Positions 6,151-7,052 of a stretch of 7,052 bases of DNA are shown here, piece after piece; position 1 is the stretch's first letter, and each line of letters begins with the position of its first letter. The position numbers and the translations under genes are program-made. The stretch is from positions 1-7,052 of the forward strand of contig JAEENW010000048.1 of the NCBI GenBank assembly GCA_016283945.1, in the 5' to 3' direction. This DNA comes from Bacillota bacterium. GTDB taxonomy: Bacteria; Bacillota; Clostridia; Peptostreptococcales; Anaerovoracaceae. The notes beneath the pieces were generated by a model. It saw only the letters and a program-made list of their open reading frames with translations. It was not told the DNA's origin and ran no database searches.

Positions 6151-6178
6151 ATTTTACGTTAGGGCGGGAAAGTGTCAA
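6151..6178 (-). promoter_or_regulatory. Promoter of the two-gene small membrane protein operon
   Basis: On the minus strand, a perfect TTGACA (6178-6173) is separated by 16 bases from TAAAAT (6156-6151, five of six). Transcription would start near 6144, so the mRNA begins a few bases before the 6134-6111 hairpin and has a leader of about 55 bases. This is the best -35 element in the window and suggests substantial expression. Its -35 overlaps the -35 of the divergent esterase promoter. Confidence 0.7.
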
Positions 6179-6200
6179 GGAAAAGCTTTTGTGGTATTAT
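6172..6200 (+). promoter_or_regulatory. Promoter of the esterase gene
   Basis: GTGTCA (6172-6177, four of six) is followed after 17 bases by TATTAT (6195-6200), with TGG just before it (extended -10). The core TGG-TATTATAA closely resembles TGC-TATTATAA at 2776-2786, ahead of the large U32 gene. Transcription from near 6207 leaves a leader of about 18 bases, enough for the GAGAGGG ribosome site at 6211-6217. Confidence 0.6.
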
Positions 6201-6224
6201 AAACGTGGCAGAGAGGGTATTTTG

Positions 6225-6935
6225 ATGGCATTTGAAACAATGGAACGCTTCACCGCCGGAGGGCGCGCCTGCGCGGCGCTCGGAGACCCCGCGGCGGAGA
6301 AGATCATAATACAGCCCATGAGCGCCGAGGGAATGGAAAAGCTCGGGGATGAGTATGAGCTCATCCGCGGGCTGCTTGACGTGCCCGCAGACCGGAGTTT
6401 CCTCCTCTGCGCGTTCGAGATAAAAGACTGGAACAGCGAGCTCTCCCCCTGGGAGGCGCCTCCCGCCTTCGGAGACGAGCCCTTCGGCTCCGGCGCGCGG
6501 GAGACCCTGCGCTTCATCGAGGAGGAGCTTTTGCCCGAGCTCGGCAGGATGAGGCCTGATGCGGCAGAAGCCCCGCGGCTCATCATCGGAGGCTACTCGC
6601 TGGCAGGGCTTTTCGCCCTCTGGTCAGGGTTCGAGAGCCGCGCCTTCAGCGGCGTCATGGCCGCCTCGCCTTCGGTGTGGTTCCCGGGCTTCAGCGAATA
6701 CGCGGCGGGGCGGGAGATGAACGCCGGCCGCGTCTACCTCAGCCTCGGCGACCGCGAGGAGCGCATCAGAAACCCGCTCATGAGGCCCGTCGGCGACCGC
6801 ATAAGGGCTCTCGCGACCGACCTATCCGCGCAGCTCGGCGCCGAAAACGTCCTGCTCGAGTGGAACAAGGGAGGGCACTTCGCAGACCACGAGCTCAGGT
6901 GCGCGAAGGGCTTCGCGTGGACGCTCAAAGCATAG
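6225..6935 (+). CDS. Alpha/beta hydrolase, putative esterase (esterase D/Fes-like)
   Basis: A 236-residue alpha/beta hydrolase of the putative esterase superfamily. The nucleophile elbow is G123-Y-S125-L-A-G128. Asp176 (SLGDREER) is the likely acid and His218 (GGHFAD) the base, all in the expected order. SPSVWF (148-153), shortly after the elbow, is typical of esterase D and ferric-enterobactin esterase relatives. There is no signal peptide, so it is probably cytoplasmic; the substrate is unknown. The frame is open upstream to 5823, but the true start is ATG 6225: GAGAGGG (6211-6217) lies 7 bases ahead, a promoter lies just upstream, and the extra part overlaps the antisense small genes and reads as non-protein. 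The DFYGR-repeat gene follows 24 bases after the stop, probably in the same mRNA. The fold is secure, the activity is inferred. Confidence 0.88.
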   Translation: MAFETMERFTAGGRACAALGDPAAEKIIIQPMSAEGMEKLGDEYELIRGLLDVPADRSFLLCAFEIKDWNSELSPWEAPPAFGDEPFGSGARETLRFIEEELLPELGRMRPDAAEAPRLIIGGYSLAGLFALWSGFESRAFSGVMAASPSVWFPGFSEYAAGREMNAGRVYLSLGDREERIRNPLMRPVGDRIRALATDLSAQLGAENVLLEWNKGGHFADHELRCAKGFAWTLKA

Positions 6936-6959
6936 CGATATTTTAAGGGGGAAATAGCG

Positions 6960-7052
6960 GTGGCAAAGGAAGCTATAAAGGACTTTTACGGAAGAACCCT
7001 CGGCTGGGGCGAGGACAAGGGGGACAGGATCGAAGCCAGGGATTTCTACGGC
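6960..7052 (+). CDS. DFYGR-repeat small protein (partial, N-terminus)
   Basis: Starting at GTG 6960, with AAGGGGG (6945-6951) eight bases upstream, 31 codons are open to the window end. The protein begins MAKEAIKDFYGRTLGW and repeats the motif 20 residues on: D8-F-Y-G-R12 and D28-F-Y-G31. I recall short uncharacterised clostridial proteins made of two or three such DFYGR(I/T)LG units, which I cannot check here. The function is unknown. The gene lies 24 bases after the esterase and is likely co-transcribed with it. No ATG alternative exists in this stretch. Confidence 0.75.
   Translation, partial: MAKEAIKDFYGRTLGWGEDKGDRIEARDFYG

Noticed and set aside
5823..6224. N-terminal extension of the esterase frame upstream of ATG 6225
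   Set aside because: It is antisense to the two small membrane genes, crosses a terminator and both promoters, and has no ribosome site; ATG 6225 has both a promoter and a Shine-Dalgarno sequence.

Overview
The window looks like a chromosomal segment of a GC-rich anaerobic Bacillota, probably a Clostridia-class gut or rumen bacterium. This is inferred from four things: the RNase HII has the N-terminal extension typical of that group; two U32 Fe-S proteins of clostridial style sit together; AGG (Arg) and ATA (Ile) codons are common despite high GC; and the partial gene at the right edge has the DFYGR repeat I recall from small clostridial hypothetical proteins. Genus cannot be named from sequence alone. 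There are no rRNA or tRNA genes, CRISPR arrays, transposases or phage genes, and no gene-free stretch exceeds 190 bases.

Left part, minus strand (1-2633): a probable operon read right to left. It starts with a U32 protein of the TrhP type (1410-2633), followed by a 12-segment MFS transporter (120-1334) and the first 16 codons of another hydrophobic protein (1-50). GC-rich hairpins fill both gaps between these genes.

Centre, plus strand (2634-5604): a 187-base AT-rich divergent promoter region, then a large two-part U32 protein (RlhA-like, 2821-4974) followed after 3 bases by RNase HII (rnhB, 4978-5604). The U32 pair is divergent, and both members probably belong to the family that hydroxylates tRNA or rRNA. 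With rnhB, the core of the window is therefore RNA modification plus RNA:DNA hybrid processing.

Right part (5612-7052): two tightly coupled minus-strand genes for small membrane-anchored coiled-coil proteins (6089 to 5612), converging on rnhB with a 7-base gap. On the plus strand follow an esterase-like alpha/beta hydrolase (6225-6935) and the start of a DFYGR-repeat protein (from 6960). The minus and plus promoters between 6151 and 6200 share one -35 box. A plus-strand intrinsic terminator (6111-6139) lies inside the leader of the small membrane genes, so rnhB transcripts may run antisense through both small genes before stopping.

The points most worth checking are: (1) the paired small coiled-coil membrane proteins of unknown function; (2) a 16-base hairpin sequence found both between genes (1365-1380) and inside the U32 reading frame (4223-4238), where it codes for part of an odd low-complexity linker; and (3) the antisense and overlapping-promoter arrangement on the right.
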